NCBI RefSeq assembly: GCF_013267355.1
Contig: NZ_CP053985.1
Location: 1,488,001-1,552,000 of the forward strand
DNA: 64,000 bases
Direction of reading: 5' to 3'
Source of the DNA: Achromobacter pestifer
Lineage (GTDB): Bacteria; Pseudomonadota; Gammaproteobacteria; Burkholderiales; Burkholderiaceae_B
The notes under the pieces were generated by a model. That model had not been told where the DNA came from, did no database searches, and worked only from the letters and a program-made list of their open reading frames with translations. How positions within the stretch are numbered: the stretch's first letter is position 1; each line of letters opens with the position of its first letter. Of the stretch, positions 29,391-38,398 are shown piece by piece. A program made the translations under genes and the position numbers.

Positions 29391-29526
29391 GATGGCCCGT
29401 AGTGTAGAGCCAGTTACATGACCGTGGGGACAGTTTGAAACCGGTTGCACCAGCAGCGAAAAGGCCTCGCCTGCGGAACGTGGCAAAATTGACTCTTTGT
29501 CGCTGCTTTTTCCTATTCTTTCAAGA

Positions 29527-31293
29527 ATGACCTCCGCCACGACGCCGACCCCTGCCGCATCCAATTTCCTGCTCAACATCGTTCAAGACGACCTCGAAGC
29601 CCAGCGCTTCGCAGGCAAGCGTTGGGCGGGCAAGCCTGGCCCGGCGGCCTTGCAACAACAAGGCGGACTGGATCCGGCCCGCATCCGCACGCGCTTTCCG
29701 CCGGAACCCAACGGCTACCTGCACCTCGGCCACGCCAAGAGCATCTGCGTGAACTTCGGGCTGGCCCGCGACTTCGGCGGCGTCTGCCACCTGCGCTTTG
29801 ACGACACCAATCCGGAAAAGGAAGACCAGGAATACGTCGACGCCATCATCGAGGCCGTGCACTGGCTGGGCTTCGACTGGAAGGCCGACGGCAATGACAA
29901 CCTGTACTTCGCCAGCGACTACTTCGGCTACATGTACGAGTTCGCCGAGGCGCTGGTCGAGGCCGGCCACGCCTACGTGGACGAGCAAAGCCCCGAAGAG
30001 ATCCGCGCCAACCGCGGCACGCTGACCGAACCCGGCAACGACTCGCCCTGGCGCAACCGCCCGGCCGCCGAGTCGCTGACGCTGCTGCGCGAAATGCGCG
30101 ACGGCAAGCATCCGGACGGCAGCCTGGTGCTGCGCGCGAAGATCAACATGGCTTCGCCCAACATCAACCTGCGCGACCCGGTCATGTACCGCGTGCGCCA
30201 CGCCCACCACCACCGCACCGGCGACCAGTGGTGCATCTACCCGATGTACAGCTGGGCGCATCCGGTCGAAGACGCGCTGGAAGGCATCACTCACAGCGTC
30301 TGCACGCTGGAATTCGAAGACCAGCGCCCGTTCTACGACTGGATCCTGGCGCGCCTGGCCGAACTCGGCAAGCTGGCGCAGCCGCTGCCGCACCAATACG
30401 AATTCGCGCGCCTGAACGTGAGCTACGTCGTCACCAGCAAGCGCAAGCTGCTGCAGCTGGTGCGCGAAGGCCACGTGGACGGCTGGGACGATCCCCGCAT
30501 GCCGACCCTCTTCGGCCTGCGCCGGCGTGGCTACACGCCCTCCTCGATCCGCCTGTTCTGCGACCGCACCGCCGTGTCCAAGTCGGATTCCCGCATCGAT
30601 TACAGCCTGCTCGAGCAGGCCGTGCGCGACGACCTGGACCCGATCGCCGCGCGCTCGGTGGCCGTGCTGGATCCGCTCAAGCTGGTCATCACCAACTACC
30701 CGGAAGGCCAGACCGAGATCTGCACCGCGCCGCGCAACCCGCACGATCCCGAAGCGGGCGTGCGCGAATTCCCGCTGTCGCGCGAACTCTGGATCGAACG
30801 CGACGACTTCCGCGAAGAAGCGCCCAAGAAGTACTTCCGCCTGTTCCCGGGCAATACCGTGCGCCTGAAGTACGGCTACGTGGTGCGCTGCACCGGCTTC
30901 ACCAAGAACGAGGCCGGCGAGGTCATCGAAGTCCAGGCTGAATACCTGCCAGAGACCCGCAGCGGCACGCCGGGCGCCGACAGCGTCAAGGTCAAGGGCA
31001 ACATCACCTGGGTCAGCGCGGCCCACGCGGTGCCCGCCCAGATCCACCTGTACGACCGCCTGTTCGCCGACGCGCGTCCGGATGGCGGCGACAAGGACTT
31101 CCTGGCCTGCCTGAACCCCAATTCCAAGCTGACCGTCACGGCCTGGCTGGAACCGGGCACCGTCGCCACGCCGGGCGCCACCTGGCAGTTCGAGCGCCTG
31201 GGCTACTTCACGGCCGACCTGAAGGAATCCAGCGCCGAAGCGCCGGTGCTCAACCGCATCGTGACCCTGCGCGATTCCTGGGCGCAAGGCTGA
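29527..31293 (+). CDS. glnS: Glutaminyl-tRNA synthetase
   Basis: A 588-residue class I aminoacyl-tRNA synthetase. The HIGH signature is in RFPPEPNGYLHLGHAKSICVNFG, FDDTNPEKE follows, and the KMSKS equivalent is TAVSKSDSRIDY (VSKSD type). The C-terminal anticodon-binding beta barrels follow (EFPLSRELWIERDDFREEAPKKYFRLFPGNTVRLKYGYV). The ATG at 29527 gives a typical length; a TTG ten codons earlier is in frame but less likely. A strong terminator lies 25 bases downstream. Confidence 0.95.
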   Translation: MTSATTPTPAASNFLLNIVQDDLEAQRFAGKRWAGKPGPAALQQQGGLDPARIRTRFPPEPNGYLHLGHAKSICVNFGLARDFGGVCHLRFDDTNPEKEDQEYVDAIIEAVHWLGFDWKADGNDNLYFASDYFGYMYEFAEALVEAGHAYVDEQSPEEIRANRGTLTEPGNDSPWRNRPAAESLTLLREMRDGKHPDGSLVLRAKINMASPNINLRDPVMYRVRHAHHHRTGDQWCIYPMYSWAHPVEDALEGITHSVCTLEFEDQRPFYDWILARLAELGKLAQPLPHQYEFARLNVSYVVTSKRKLLQLVREGHVDGWDDPRMPTLFGLRRRGYTPSSIRLFCDRTAVSKSDSRIDYSLLEQAVRDDLDPIAARSVAVLDPLKLVITNYPEGQTEICTAPRNPHDPEAGVREFPLSRELWIERDDFREEAPKKYFRLFPGNTVRLKYGYVVRCTGFTKNEAGEVIEVQAEYLPETRSGTPGADSVKVKGNITWVSAAHAVPAQIHLYDRLFADARPDGGDKDFLACLNPNSKLTVTAWLEPGTVATPGATWQFERLGYFTADLKESSAEAPVLNRIVTLRDSWAQG

Positions 31294-31317
31294 CGCGATC
31301 CGCGTCCGCATTGCCGG

Positions 31318-31346
31318 AAAAAGGCGCCTTTCGGCGCCTTTTTCTT
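31318..31346 (+). terminator. Rho-independent terminator after glnS
   Basis: AAAAAGGCGCC-TTTC-GGCGCCTTTTT is a perfect stem with T-rich tail on the plus strand, and would work in both directions. Confidence 0.92.
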
Positions 31347-31455
31347 TGGCTCAGCCCCCTGCGCATGCCGCCCCTGGGCGGGTTATCATCCCCCGAACCC
31401 CGCAGCCGGTCGAGCGCGCCGTTTCCCGGCGCCGGGACCGCCAGCCACAATCAAG

Positions 31456-32322
31456 ATGAACACTGAATCCCTAGCCCTGGACTTCAAAAGCGCCACCCTC
31501 TATGCCATCCGGGTGGTCCTGCACAGCGCCGACCCCGAACGCCTGAACGCCGCCCTGGCCAAGCGCATGGCCGATGCCGGCAGCTTCTTCGAAAACGAAC
31601 CCGTGGTCGTCGACGCCAGCCGCGTCGAAGAGAAAATCGATTGGACCGCCCTGGTAGCGGCATTGCGCGGCCACAACCTGCCCCCCATCGGGGTGGTGGC
31701 CGAAGGCGCCAACCTGGAAGCCGCGCGCGCGGTGGGCCTGGCCCCGGTGGAACTGTCCACGCCCGCGGCCCGGCCCGCCCCGGTGATCGACACCGCGCCG
31801 CCCAACGACGTATCCACCCCGGTGCCTTCCGTGCCCGCCGCCGCGGTCGAAACCGCGTCCGCGCCCACCGAAGTGTCCACCGAGCCGGAAGCGCCCGCCG
31901 ACAAAACCGCCGCCGAACCGCTGCCCGCGCGCGCGGCAAGCAACACGACCTCCGCCGCCAGTCCCACGCCCGCTGCGCCGCACTCGTCGTCGGCGCTGGT
32001 CATCACCAAGCCGCTGCGTTCCGGCCAGCGCGTCTATGCGCGCCACACGGACCTGGTGGTGATCGGCATGGTGAGCCAGGGCGCGGAAGTCATCGCCGAC
32101 GGCAACATCCACGTCTACGGCCCGTTGCGCGGCAAGGCCATGGCCGGCGCTCGCGGCGACACCTCGGCGCGCATTTTCACGACCCACCTGGACGCTGAAC
32201 TGCTGGCCGTGGCCGGCGTGTACCGCGTGGTCGAGGACAAGCTGGACCGCACCCTGCACAACCAGCCCGCGCTGGTGCGCCTGGACGGCGAGACGCTGCG
32301 CATCGAAGCCCTCAAGGCTTGA
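31456..32322 (+). CDS. minC: Septum site-determining protein MinC
   Basis: A 288-residue FtsZ-assembly inhibitor. The N-terminal domain (about 1-105) opens [19 protein letters not shown]. The C-terminal beta-helix domain begins at about 180 ([42 protein letters not shown]) and includes the MinD-contact [17 protein letters not shown]. The linker between the domains is unusually long (about 75 residues), rich in Pro, Ala, Thr and Ser, which explains why the protein is larger than E. coli MinC (231). It heads the minCDE cluster, but 141 bases separate it from minD. Confidence 0.93.
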   Translation: MNTESLALDFKSATLYAIRVVLHSADPERLNAALAKRMADAGSFFENEPVVVDASRVEEKIDWTALVAALRGHNLPPIGVVAEGANLEAARAVGLAPVELSTPAARPAPVIDTAPPNDVSTPVPSVPAAAVETASAPTEVSTEPEAPADKTAAEPLPARAASNTTSAASPTPAAPHSSSALVITKPLRSGQRVYARHTDLVVIGMVSQGAEVIADGNIHVYGPLRGKAMAGARGDTSARIFTTHLDAELLAVAGVYRVVEDKLDRTLHNQPALVRLDGETLRIEALKA

Positions 32323-32392
32323 GATCTGGCACAAGGCCGCCCGCGGCCGCCGCTGGACACGCGCAGACACCCGCGCAAATTTCAACACATCC

Positions 32393-32420
32393 TGTAAGAA
32401 GCCTTACAAGGGCTTTTTGC
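32393..32420 (+). promoter_or_regulatory. Overlapping hairpins between minC and minD (putative attenuator)
   Basis: TGTAAG (32393-32398) can pair with CTTACA (32403-32408). Alternatively AAGCC (32399-32403) can pair with GGCTT (32411-32415) followed by T residues, a weak intrinsic-terminator shape. The two are mutually exclusive. They could lower minD-minE transcription relative to minC or reset it, but the stems are short. Confidence 0.35.
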
Positions 32421-32463
32421 TTTACGATAACGCGATTTATTCGAACATAAGGGTTTGATCGTC

Positions 32464-33279
32464 ATGACACGCATTGTTGTGGTGACTTCCGGCAAAGGCG
32501 GCGTGGGCAAAACCACGACCAGCGCCAGTTTTTCTGCAGGACTCGCGATGCGGGGCCACAAGACCGCTGTCATCGACTTCGATGTCGGCCTGCGCAACCT
32601 CGACCTGATCATGGGCTGCGAACGTCGCGTCGTGTACGACTTCGTCAACGTGATCCAGGGCGAAGCCACGCTCAATCAGGCTCTCATCAAGGACAAGCAG
32701 CTCGAAAACCTGTTCATCCTGCCCGCCTCGCAGACGCGCGACAAAGACGCGCTGACGCAGGAAGGCGTGGAAAAGGTCATCAACGACCTCAAGGGCATGG
32801 GCTTTGACTACATCGTCTGCGACTCGCCCGCCGGCATCGAAACGGGCGCGCTGATGGCCGCCTACTTCGCCGACGACGCGCTGGTCGTGACCAATCCGGA
32901 AGTCTCGTCGGTGCGCGACTCAGACCGCATCCTGGGCATCCTGGCCGCCAAGTCCAAGCGCGCCGTGGAAGGCGACGAACCGGTCAAGGAATACCTGCTG
33001 CTGACGCGCTACAGCCCCAAGCGCGTGGTCGACGGCGAAATGCTGTCGCTGGGCGACATCGAGGACATCCTGCGCATCAAGCTGATCGGCGTGGTCCCCG
33101 AATCCGAAGCGGTGCTGCAAGCATCGAACCAGGGCCTGCCAGCCATCCACCTCAGAGACACCGACGTTTCCGAAGCCTACAAGGACGTCGTGGCCCGTTA
33201 CCTTGGCGAAGACAAGGCCCTGCGCTTTACCGACTACGAAAAGCCCGGTTTCCTGAAACGCCTGTTCGGAGGCAAGTAA
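32464..33279 (+). CDS. minD: Septum site-determining ATPase MinD
   Basis: A 271-residue membrane-cycling ATPase that recruits MinC and oscillates with MinE. It begins MTRIVVVTSGKGGVGKTTTSAS, the deviant Walker A with signature Lys. DFDVGLRNLDLIMG and DSPAGIETGAL follow. The C-terminal amphipathic membrane-targeting helix is GFLKRLFGGK. The ATG at 32464 is preferred over an in-frame TTG three codons upstream. minE begins three bases after the stop. Confidence 0.96.
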   Translation: MTRIVVVTSGKGGVGKTTTSASFSAGLAMRGHKTAVIDFDVGLRNLDLIMGCERRVVYDFVNVIQGEATLNQALIKDKQLENLFILPASQTRDKDALTQEGVEKVINDLKGMGFDYIVCDSPAGIETGALMAAYFADDALVVTNPEVSSVRDSDRILGILAAKSKRAVEGDEPVKEYLLLTRYSPKRVVDGEMLSLGDIEDILRIKLIGVVPESEAVLQASNQGLPAIHLRDTDVSEAYKDVVARYLGEDKALRFTDYEKPGFLKRLFGGK

Positions 33280-33282
33280 GCA

Positions 33283-33540
33283 ATGTCCTTCCTGTCGTTT
33301 CTGCTTGGTCAAAAGAAGACCTCCGCATCCGTCGCCAAGGAACGGTTGCAGATCATCCTGGCCCACGAGCGGGGCCGCGGCGACTCGCCCGACTACCTGC
33401 CGCAGCTGCAGCAGGAGCTTATCGCCGTCATCTCAAAATACGTGAAGATCAACCCCGAGGACATCAAGGTGCACCTGGAACGCCAGGACACGCTGGAGGT
33501 CCTGGAGGTCAAGATCGAAATGCCGCAGAACGAGACCTGA
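33283..33540 (+). CDS. minE: Cell division topological specificity factor MinE
   Basis: An 85-residue protein. The N-terminal membrane-binding stretch is [31 protein letters not shown], with the MinD-stimulating helix around residues 18-31. The dimerisation domain contains [31 protein letters not shown]. Length and content are canonical. It is coupled to minD by a three-base gap and followed by a terminator. Confidence 0.96.
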   Translation: MSFLSFLLGQKKTSASVAKERLQIILAHERGRGDSPDYLPQLQQELIAVISKYVKINPEDIKVHLERQDTLEVLEVKIEMPQNET

Positions 33541-33579
33541 TGCGGCTGCGCGCCGCCCCCTGGCGCGCATCACAGCCAA

Positions 33580-33606
33580 AAAAATGCCCGGCATTGCCGG
33601 GCATTT
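33580..33606 (+). terminator. Rho-independent terminator after minE
   Basis: ATGCCCGGCA pairs with TGCCGGGCAT with A residues before and TTT after, so it may serve minE and the converging glycine-zipper gene. Confidence 0.85.
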
Positions 33607-33625
33607 GCTTTGGGGCGGCGAGCGC

Positions 33626-33850
33626 TTAACGCTTGCCGACCTGATCGCCGATGACGCCGCCGATCGCCGCTCCGCCCACCGTTCCGAGGATGCCGCCGTT
33701 GGTGATCACGGCGCCTGCCACGCCGCCCAAGGCCGCGCCGCCGACGGCGCTCTTCTGGCGATGGCTCATGCCGTCCCAGGAAGAGCAGCCAGCCATGGCG
33801 GCGGTCATCGTCAGCGCGACACAGATTTTGGAGAGAGATGCGATTTTCAT
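33626..33850 (-). CDS. Small glycine-zipper lipoprotein
   Basis: A 74-residue predicted lipoprotein. The signal peptide ends with the lipobox AMAGC, so the mature protein starts at the Cys in CSSWDGM. The rest is a glycine-zipper, GGAALGGVAGAVITNGG and GGAAIGGVIGDQVGKR, as in SlyB/OsmB-like and rickettsial 17-kDa surface antigens. Such proteins sit in the outer-membrane inner leaflet and are often stress-induced. It converges with minE. Confidence 0.8.
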   Translation of the reverse strand: MKIASLSKICVALTMTAAMAGCSSWDGMSHRQKSAVGGAALGGVAGAVITNGGILGTVGGAAIGGVIGDQVGKR

Positions 33851-34041
33851 GTTTGTGGTTCCTATTCTCGTACCCGGGATCCGCGCATGAAACTGAATGC
33901 GAGCGCGCGGCGCCCATAAGGGTCTGGAACCTTCAGGATCGCAAAATATTCTTGCCCTGGCTGTGAAGTTTGCCCATGAATTGTGTCAAAGGGCGAGTTA
34001 ATCTTTGCGCGCCCCAGGGACATTGTTGCAGCACGCAGCCG

Positions 34042-34575
34042 CTATTTGACCAGACGTAACACGTCGCGGAAGCGCGGGTGCTCGCAAGTGCGCATCCACT
34101 CGAATATCGCCATCTCGGACGTGACGATTTCAGCGCCATGCGCACGCGCGCGGCGCAGCGCCGCGTGATGATCGGAAGGCTTGCGCGAGCCCGCGGCGTC
34201 CGACACCAGCACCGCGTGGTAACCCAGATCGATCAGGCCGATCACGGTCTGCAGCACGCAGATATGCGCCTCGCAGCCCGCCACCAGGATGGTCTTGCGC
34301 GCGGCCGGCAGCCAGGCCTCGAAGCCCGGCTCCAGCGCCGAAGAGAAGTGCATTTTCTGGAATGTCGTCTGGACCTGCTCGCGCAACGGCTCCACGGTGG
34401 CCCCCAGCATCTTGGCGTGATGCTCGGTGGCGGCCACCGGCACATCCAGCAAACGCGCGGCCTGCGCCAGCTTGTGCGCGGCGTGGAGCACGGCCTCGCC
34501 GTCGTGGATGACGGGCATCAGGCGGCCCTGCATGTCGACGATCAGCAGGGTGGAATCGGTGGCGGACAGCAGCAT
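34042..34575 (-). CDS. Isochorismatase-family cysteine hydrolase
   Basis: A 177-residue protein of the isochorismatase/nicotinamidase superfamily. The catalytic Asp is in LLIVDMQGRLMP, the Lys in TTFQKMHFS, and the nucleophilic Cys in AGCEAHICVLQT. The compact length fits the YcaC/isochorismatase-like hydrolases whose substrates are often unknown. It lies just downstream of the ettA terminator on the same strand, so it probably has its own promoter in the 85-base gap. Confidence 0.83.
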   Translation of the reverse strand: MLLSATDSTLLIVDMQGRLMPVIHDGEAVLHAAHKLAQAARLLDVPVAATEHHAKMLGATVEPLREQVQTTFQKMHFSSALEPGFEAWLPAARKTILVAGCEAHICVLQTVIGLIDLGYHAVLVSDAAGSRKPSDHHAALRRARAHGAEIVTSEMAIFEWMRTCEHPRFRDVLRLVK

Positions 34576-34616
34576 GGCGTGGAACTCCTGGAAGAAGTCT
34601 CTAGCATAACGCTGGC

Positions 34617-34645
34617 AAAAAAAATCCCGGCGCGAGGCCGGGATT
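34617..34645 (-). terminator. Rho-independent terminator after ettA
   Basis: On the minus strand AATCCCGGC-CTCGC-GCCGGGATT is followed by eight T residues; it starts 15 bases after the ettA stop. Confidence 0.9.
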
Positions 34646-34660
34646 CCTTCTAGCCGCCGA

Positions 34661-36334
34661 TTACTTCAGGGCCTTGTAGCGCAGGCGCTTGGGCTTGGCG
34701 CCCTCTTCGCCCAGACGGCGCTTCTTGTCGGCTTCATACTCTTGGTAGTTGCCGTCGAAGAACACGACTTGCGAATCGCCTTCGAAGGCCAGGATGTGCG
34801 TGGCGATGCGGTCCAGGAACCAGCGGTCGTGGCTGATGACCATGACGCTGCCGGGGAACTCCAGCAGCGCGTCTTCCAGCGCGCGCAGGGTTTCGACGTC
34901 GAGGTCGTTGGACGGTTCGTCCAGCAGCAGCACGTTGCCGCCGGCGATCAGCGTCTTGGCCATGTGCAGGCGGCCGCGTTCACCGCCTGACAGCTGACCC
35001 ACGACCTTGTTCTGGTCGCCGCCCTTGAAGTTGAAGCGGCCCAGGTAGGCGCGCGAGGACATTTCGAACTTGCCCACGGTGAGCAGGTCGGCGCCATCGG
35101 CCACCGCGTCGAACACGGTCTTCTTGTCTTCCAGCGCATCGCGCGACTGGTCCACGTAGGCCAGGTTGACGGTTTGGCCGATGTTGACCTCGCCCGAATC
35201 GGGCTGCTCGCGGCCGGCGATCATGCGGAACAGCGTCGACTTACCGGCGCCGTTGGCGCCGATGATGCCGACGATGGCGCCAGGCGGCACCTTGAAGCTG
35301 AGGTTATCGATCAGCAGGCGGTCGCCATAGGCCTTGCTGACGTTGTTGAATTCGATGACCTCGTTGCCCAGGCGCTCGCCCACGGGAATGAAGATTTCCT
35401 GGGTTTCGTTGCGCTTCTGGTATTCGTAGGACGACAGTTCCTCGAAGCGGGCCAGGCGCGCCTTGGCCTTGGCCTGGCGGCCCTTCGGGTTCTGGCGCAC
35501 CCACTCCAGTTCCTTCTTGATGGTCTTCTGGCGGGCCGATTCAGACGACTCTTCCTGCTTCAGGCGGTCTTCCTTCTGCTCCAGCCACGAGCTGTAGTTG
35601 CCCTTCCAGGGAATGCCGTAGCCGCGGTCCAGTTCCAGGATCCATTCGGCCGCGTTGTCCAGGAAGTAGCGGTCGTGGGTCACGCCCACCACGGTGCCGG
35701 GGAACTTGTGCAGGAACTGCTCCAGCCATTCCACGCTTTCGGCGTCCAGGTGGTTGGTGGGCTCGTCCAGCAGCAGCATGTCGGGTTTGGACAGCAGCAG
35801 ACGGCACAGCGCGACACGGCGCTTTTCGCCGCCGGACAGCTTGCCGACGATGGCATCCCAGGGCGGCAGGCGCAGCGCGTCGGCGGCGATTTCCATCTGG
35901 TGCTCGATGTCGTCGGCGCCGCTGGAGGCGGCGGCGGAGATGATGGCTTCGAGCTCGGCCTGCTCAGCGGCCAGCGCGTCGAAATCGGCGTCCGGCTCGG
36001 CGTAGGCGGCATAGACCTCGTCCAGGCGCTTCTTGGCCGTGACGACGGCGCCCAGGCCCTCTTCCACCGACTGGCGCACCGTGTGCTCGGGGTTGAGCTG
36101 CGGTTCCTGCGGCAGGTAGCCGATGTTCAGGCCCGGCATGGGGATGGCTTCGCCTTCAATTTCGCGATCGACGCCGGCCATGATCTTCAGCAGCGTCGAC
36201 TTGCCCGAGCCGTTCAGGCCCAGCACGCCGATCTTGGCGCCAGGAAAAAACGAAAGCGAAATGTCGCGCAGGATCTGCCGCTTGGGCGGCACGATCTTGC
36301 CGACGCGGTTCATGGTGTAGACGTATTGGGCCAT
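34661..36334 (-). CDS. ettA: Energy-dependent translational throttle ABC-F ATPase EttA
   Basis: A 557-residue ABC-F protein that binds the ribosomal E-site and gates early elongation according to ATP/ADP. Two ABC domains are present: the first with GLNGSGKSTLLKIMAG, KLSGGEKRRVALCRLL and LLLDEPTNHLDAESVEW; the second with GANGAGKSTLFRMIAG, QLSGGERGRLHMAKTL and LLLDEPSNDLDVETLR. A charged linker with the ribosome-contacting arm (KGRQAKAKARLARFEEL) joins them. It starts MAQYVYTMNRVGKIVPPKRQIL, the EttA hallmark. The frame stays open far upstream, but that is overlap with the next gene region, not coding sequence. Confidence 0.95.
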   Translation of the reverse strand: MAQYVYTMNRVGKIVPPKRQILRDISLSFFPGAKIGVLGLNGSGKSTLLKIMAGVDREIEGEAIPMPGLNIGYLPQEPQLNPEHTVRQSVEEGLGAVVTAKKRLDEVYAAYAEPDADFDALAAEQAELEAIISAAASSGADDIEHQMEIAADALRLPPWDAIVGKLSGGEKRRVALCRLLLSKPDMLLLDEPTNHLDAESVEWLEQFLHKFPGTVVGVTHDRYFLDNAAEWILELDRGYGIPWKGNYSSWLEQKEDRLKQEESSESARQKTIKKELEWVRQNPKGRQAKAKARLARFEELSSYEYQKRNETQEIFIPVGERLGNEVIEFNNVSKAYGDRLLIDNLSFKVPPGAIVGIIGANGAGKSTLFRMIAGREQPDSGEVNIGQTVNLAYVDQSRDALEDKKTVFDAVADGADLLTVGKFEMSSRAYLGRFNFKGGDQNKVVGQLSGGERGRLHMAKTLIAGGNVLLLDEPSNDLDVETLRALEDALLEFPGSVMVISHDRWFLDRIATHILAFEGDSQVVFFDGNYQEYEADKKRRLGEEGAKPKRLRYKALK

Positions 36335-36441
36335 GGGCTCGTATGGGAGATATAGCTGATGAATCGTCGATTGTAGGCCGGAACCCTGACCCGCGTATGT
36401 CCGCCGCCAAATGGCCGCCCTGCGCTGCGGACCCGCCCCCT

Positions 36442-37362
36442 TCAGGCGGCCTTGGGCCGCGCCGCCCGGCCGCCGACGCGGGTCTGCGCCAGCATGACGC
36501 CGGCCAGCGCCATCGCCCCGCCGACGATATGGAACAGGTGGGGCTTTTCGCCCAGGAACACGGCTGCGATCGCCACCGTGGCCACCGGCATGATGTTCAG
36601 GAAAATGCTGGCGCGGTTGGGTCCCAGGTGCTTCACGCCCTGCATCCACAGGAACGGCGCGAACAGCGAGGGAAACACCGCCGCGTACAACACCAGCGGC
36701 AGGTTGTCGCCGTTGAGCGGCGAAGGCGGCGCCATCAGGAAAGCCGGCAGCTGGAACAGCACGCCGAAAGCCACCTGCACATACAGCGACTGCCACGGCC
36801 CGATCGGCAAGGCCCAGCGGCGCAGCAGCACCCCGTACAGCGCGTAGGCCAGCGCGCCCACGCCCATCAGCAGGTCGCCGCGGTTGGCGCCCACTTCCAG
36901 CAGCCGGGCCGGATCGCCTTCGCCGATCAGCAGAGCCAGGCCCGCCAACGACAGCAGGCCGCCCAGCATGGCCATGGCCGAGGGCAGCTCGCGCAGCAGC
37001 AGCGCCACCACCGCAATGGTCATCAGCGGAATCATCGCAGTGATGATGCCCATATTGGTCGCCGTGGTGCTGGCGGCCGCCACATAGGCCAGCCCCTGAT
37101 ACAGCGCCATGCCCAACCCGCCCAGCACCGCCAGCTTGGGCAGGTTGGGCAGGATCTGGCGGCGCTGCGCCCAGACGCCAGGCAGCACGAACGGCGTCAG
37201 CACCACGCCCGCCAGGGCCCAGCGGTAGAAGCCGATGGCAGCCGGCGCGATGGCGCTGGCCGCCATCTTGGTGACGATCATGTTGACCGACCAGATCAGG
37301 GCCGCCAGCAGCGGGTACAGCAGATAGCGGGCGGGAACATGGGGAGAGGAAGCACGGGTCAT
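36442..37362 (-). CDS. EamA/DMT-superfamily transporter
   Basis: A 306-residue ten-helix protein made of two EamA repeats. The first spans about 10-140 (LLYPLLAALIWSVNMIVTKMAASAIAPAAIGFYRW) and the second about 155-290 (GDLLMGVGALAYALYGVLLRRWA). DMT exporters move amino acids, nucleotides or metabolites out of the cell; no substrate is evident. The ATG at 37362 starts MTRASSPHVPARYLLYPLLA; the ribosome site is poor and longer starts exist. It is divergent from an AraC regulator with a shared promoter region, so that regulator probably controls it. Confidence 0.83.
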   Translation of the reverse strand: MTRASSPHVPARYLLYPLLAALIWSVNMIVTKMAASAIAPAAIGFYRWALAGVVLTPFVLPGVWAQRRQILPNLPKLAVLGGLGMALYQGLAYVAAASTTATNMGIITAMIPLMTIAVVALLLRELPSAMAMLGGLLSLAGLALLIGEGDPARLLEVGANRGDLLMGVGALAYALYGVLLRRWALPIGPWQSLYVQVAFGVLFQLPAFLMAPPSPLNGDNLPLVLYAAVFPSLFAPFLWMQGVKHLGPNRASIFLNIMPVATVAIAAVFLGEKPHLFHIVGGAMALAGVMLAQTRVGGRAARPKAA

Positions 37363-37406
37363 GAGGGGCAATGCGCGGGGATGGACGAGACTGGCCCAGT
37401 GTAGGA

Positions 37407-37451
37407 TCTGTCTGACCTGATGTATATAATGAAAAACAGACAAAATCAGAC
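37407..37451. promoter_or_regulatory. Promoter/operator between the EamA transporter and AraC genes
   Basis: A perfect TATAAT at 37425-37430 is placed about 30 bases before the araC-type start, with no recognisable -35 box. It is flanked by GTCTGA (37410-37415) and its inverse TCAGAC (37446-37451), and by TCTGT (37407-37411) and ACAGA (37436-37440). The inverted arms on either side of the -10 suggest an operator for autoregulation. Confidence 0.5.
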
Positions 37452-37462
37452 GAAGTTCCGAC

Positions 37463-38260
37463 ATGTCCGCCATCGATCCCGCGCCCGCGCTGGCCAGCCA
37501 CCTGCCCTATCCGCTGGCCTGCCGCATCCTGCACTTCACGCCGAATTCCCGCATGAAGCGCCACAGCTCGCCCTGGGCGGAACTGAACTTCGCGATCTCC
37601 GGCATCATGGAAATCGGCATACGCGGCGTCACCTATCTGTCGCCGCCGCAGTACGCCATCTGGATACCTCCGCATGTCGAGCATTGCTGCCAGAACGAGG
37701 GCGAGGTGCACTACGCCTGCATCGACATCCCCGCCGCGGCCTGCGCCGGCCTGCCCACGGAACCGTGCACGCTCGAGATCAGCCCGGTCATGCGCGCGAT
37801 CCTGGGCGACTTCGAACGGCGCGGCATCAGCTATCCGGATACACCGGAAGACCGGCGCATGGCGCAGATCGTCATCGACCAGACCCGCCAGGCGCGCGCC
37901 TATGCCAGCTATCTACCCTCCACCTCGGACCCGGTGCTGGCGCCGGTCCTGTCAGCGCTGCAGCACAGCCCCGGCGACAAGCGCGGCGCCGCGCACTGGG
38001 CCGCTACCGCAAACATCACCGAGCGCACGCTGCTGCGCCACTGCCAGCAGCACCTGGGCATGTCGTTCAATGAATGGCGCCTGCGGCTGCGCGTGGTCAG
38101 CGCGTTGGGCATGCTGGACGCGGGCCAGCCGGTCCAGTCCGTGGCGCGTGAGCTGGGCTACAGCACGCCCTCGGCCTTCATTGCCATGTTCCAGCGGCTT
38201 ACGGGCCAATCGCCCGACAACGCGCGCAGGCGCAGCCAGGGCGGCGCGCCCGCGCCATGA
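37463..38260 (+). CDS. AraC-family transcriptional regulator
   Basis: A 265-residue regulator. An N-terminal cupin-like sensor (about 20-110) includes SSPWAELNFAISGIMEI and PPHVEHCCQNEGEVHYACID. The C-terminal double helix-turn-helix contains ATANITERTLLRHCQQHLGMSFNEWRLRLRVVSALGML and SVARELGYSTPSAFIAMFQRLTGQSPDNARR, the second a strong AraC signature. Cupin-type AraC proteins next to efflux genes often respond to small aromatics or drugs. It is divergent from the EamA transporter, its likely target. Confidence 0.9.
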   Translation: MSAIDPAPALASHLPYPLACRILHFTPNSRMKRHSSPWAELNFAISGIMEIGIRGVTYLSPPQYAIWIPPHVEHCCQNEGEVHYACIDIPAAACAGLPTEPCTLEISPVMRAILGDFERRGISYPDTPEDRRMAQIVIDQTRQARAYASYLPSTSDPVLAPVLSALQHSPGDKRGAAHWAATANITERTLLRHCQQHLGMSFNEWRLRLRVVSALGMLDAGQPVQSVARELGYSTPSAFIAMFQRLTGQSPDNARRRSQGGAPAP

Positions 38261-38398
38261 CCCCGGAAAACCGCGTCATCCAAGCGTCCGATGCAAGGCG
38301 CGGCCGATCGCGAGACAATACGGCTGTAGCCAGGGCCTGTCAGCAGGCCCGAATCTTGCCGTGCCGTCGCGGCTTCATCGCGCCCAGGAACTCCTTTC

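Noticed and set aside
29489..29519. TTGACT...TATTCT as a glnS promoter
   Set aside because: The spacer is 19 bases and the -10 box would be only seven bases from the start codon, so the evidence is too weak.
36335..37711. Upstream extension of the ettA reading frame by about 460 codons
   Set aside because: It overlaps the EamA transporter in another frame and has no similarity to ABC-F proteins; ettA clearly starts MAQYVYTMNR at 36334.
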